From NCBI GenBank assembly GCA_934394515.1, contig CAKRRU010000123.1, positions 1 to 6,661 on the forward strand: a stretch of 6,661 nucleotides of DNA. Reading direction: 5' to 3'. The notes below the pieces were generated by a model, which ran no database searches, was not told the origin of the DNA, and was given only the letters and a program-made list of their open reading frames with translations. This DNA is from an uncultured Acetatifactor sp. (GTDB lineage: Bacteria > Bacillota > Clostridia > Lachnospirales > Lachnospiraceae). Position 1 is the stretch's first letter; each line of letters starts with the position of its first letter. Both the position numbers and the translations under genes were made by a program. Below are positions 6,061 through 6,661 of this stretch, piece after piece.

Positions 6061-6189
6061 TTATTTATTATTCAGGGAATCTACGATTACCTGAGACCAT
6101 TCGGCTCCACCTTCCATGAATTTGGTACGGCAATTGCCGGTCGCATTCAAGAAAAAATACGGTGTAGCACCCAATGTATTCGAGAATAG
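6061..6189 (-). pseudogene. C-terminal stub resembling a thioredoxin-like protein
   Basis: An open frame of 42 codons ends with TAA at 6063-6061, 27 bases before the hydrolase ATG. It reads LFSNTLGATPYFFLNAT, then GNCRTKFMEGG, then AEWSQVIVDSLNNK. The pattern GATP (cis-proline-like), a hydrophobic strand, N-A-T-G-N turn, a second strand, then a terminal helix is what the last third of a thioredoxin-fold protein looks like. No start codon with a ribosome site precedes it, and the frame is closed by TAG at 6192-6190, right beside the stop of the EAL gene. So it looks like the surviving 3' end of a gene cut by a deletion. The forward strand is also open here but lacks any recognisable product. 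The family call is tentative; a solute-binding protein tail is the main alternative. Confidence 0.42.
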
Positions 6190-6193
6190 CTAT

Positions 6194-6661
6194 TTATTCT
6201 TTTTCTGTTGCTTTCTTGCGCAGCACTTCCTCGAACTGATTAATGGGTACCGGCCTAGAATAGTAGTATCCCTGCTGCCAGGTAGACCCAAACTGCTCGA
6301 TATAGTCGCTGACTTCCTTGTTCTCAATGCCTTCGATACAGGTCTCGGTGTTTGTCCTCCTGGCATAATCCACGATAGACTGCACCATGGCCTGATTCTG
6401 CGGTTTTTGTTTAATATCACGGATGAAGCTCATATCTACCTTCAGTTCATCAAAGGGCAGCTCCAGTGCCAGACTTAAGGAACTGTTGCCTGTGCCGAAG
6501 TCATCCAGTGCAATCTTAATCCCCTGGGAATGGAAAAATTCTACCTCTCCGCGCAGGAAATGAATATCCAGATCTCTGCATCGTTCTGTCAATTCGAGGC
6601 AAAGCTCCTCCGGCCTCGCACCGGTCTCTTTTAAAATATTCATAACAGCACTGCGGAACTC
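6194..6661 (-). CDS. EAL-domain cyclic-di-GMP phosphodiesterase (C-terminal part, cut by window edge)
   Basis: The 155 codons visible before TAA (6196-6194) are the C-terminal two-thirds of an EAL domain; the 5' end lies beyond 6661. Such enzymes hydrolyse cyclic di-GMP to pGpG and so control motility, adhesion and biofilm. Visible family motifs, counted from the internal Met at 6643, are E17 in 'LELTE', D47-D48 in 'LDDFGTGNSSL', K68 in 'LKVD', E104 in 'IEGIE' and Q124 in 'QGYYYSRPVP'. These correspond to the metal- and substrate-binding residues of active EAL enzymes, so the visible half appears catalytically competent. The EAL signature itself and the Asn ligand are out of view. The terminal 'FEEVLRKKATEKE' is a normal end, so this gene is not damaged at its 3' end. 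N-terminal sensor, GGDEF or other domains cannot be judged. Confidence 0.93.
   Translation of the reverse strand, partial: EFRSAVMNILKETGARPEELCLELTERCRDLDIHFLRGEVEFFHSQGIKIALDDFGTGNSSLSLALELPFDELKVDMSFIRDIKQKPQNQAMVQSIVDYARRTNTETCIEGIENKEVSDYIEQFGSTWQQGYYYSRPVPINQFEEVLRKKATEKE

Noticed and set aside
5899..6478. Forward-strand open frames across the EAL 3' end and the thioredoxin-like stub
   Set aside because: They are antisense to a clear EAL domain and give no recognisable product. The minus-strand stub has better composition and the expected position before the hydrolase.

Overview
The window looks like a chromosomal stretch from a Bacillota/Clostridia bacterium, most likely of the Lachnospiraceae type. 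This is an inference from gene content (a DUF3048 lipoprotein, a DUF3810 membrane metallopeptidase, relics of an LplB/LplC-type sugar ABC transporter, a tRNA without encoded CCA), from clear GGAG-like ribosome binding sites and from moderate GC content. No marker gene fixes the genus. Every feature I can support lies on the minus strand, so transcription runs from high to low coordinates.

Layout in the direction of transcription. (1) 6661-6194: C-terminal part of an EAL-domain (cyclic-di-GMP phosphodiesterase type) protein, cut by the window edge. (2) 6189-6061: a short orphan reading frame that resembles only the C-terminal end of a thioredoxin-like protein. (3) 6034-4697: a complete cytoplasmic serine hydrolase of the beta-lactamase/class C fold. 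(4) 4670-4402: a gene graveyard, with a mid-section of an LplB-type permease fused out of frame to the last ~40 residues of an LplC-type permease. (5) an AT-rich hairpin, then a promoter and a short leader, then a DUF3048 (YerB-like) lipoprotein at 4272-3133, closed by a strong intrinsic terminator. (6) a good sigma-A type promoter driving a two-gene unit: a MATE-family exporter (2949-1504) overlapping by 11 bases with a DUF3810 membrane metallopeptidase (1514-237). (7) a strong promoter with an A/T-rich upstream element driving tRNA-Phe(GAA) at 76-4.

How the genes relate. MATE and DUF3810 probably form one translationally coupled transcript. DUF3048 is a separate single-gene unit whose arginine codons are strongly biased to CGT, which suggests high expression. 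The serine hydrolase has a gene remnant on each side, so that segment appears to have been rearranged by deletion or insertion.

No mobile element, CRISPR array or riboswitch could be supported, and I do not see a convincing undescribed multi-gene system. The most informative unlabelled signals are the composite ABC-permease relic, the thioredoxin-like stub, and the MATE promoter whose -10 box overlaps an upstream ATG and so decides the start codon.
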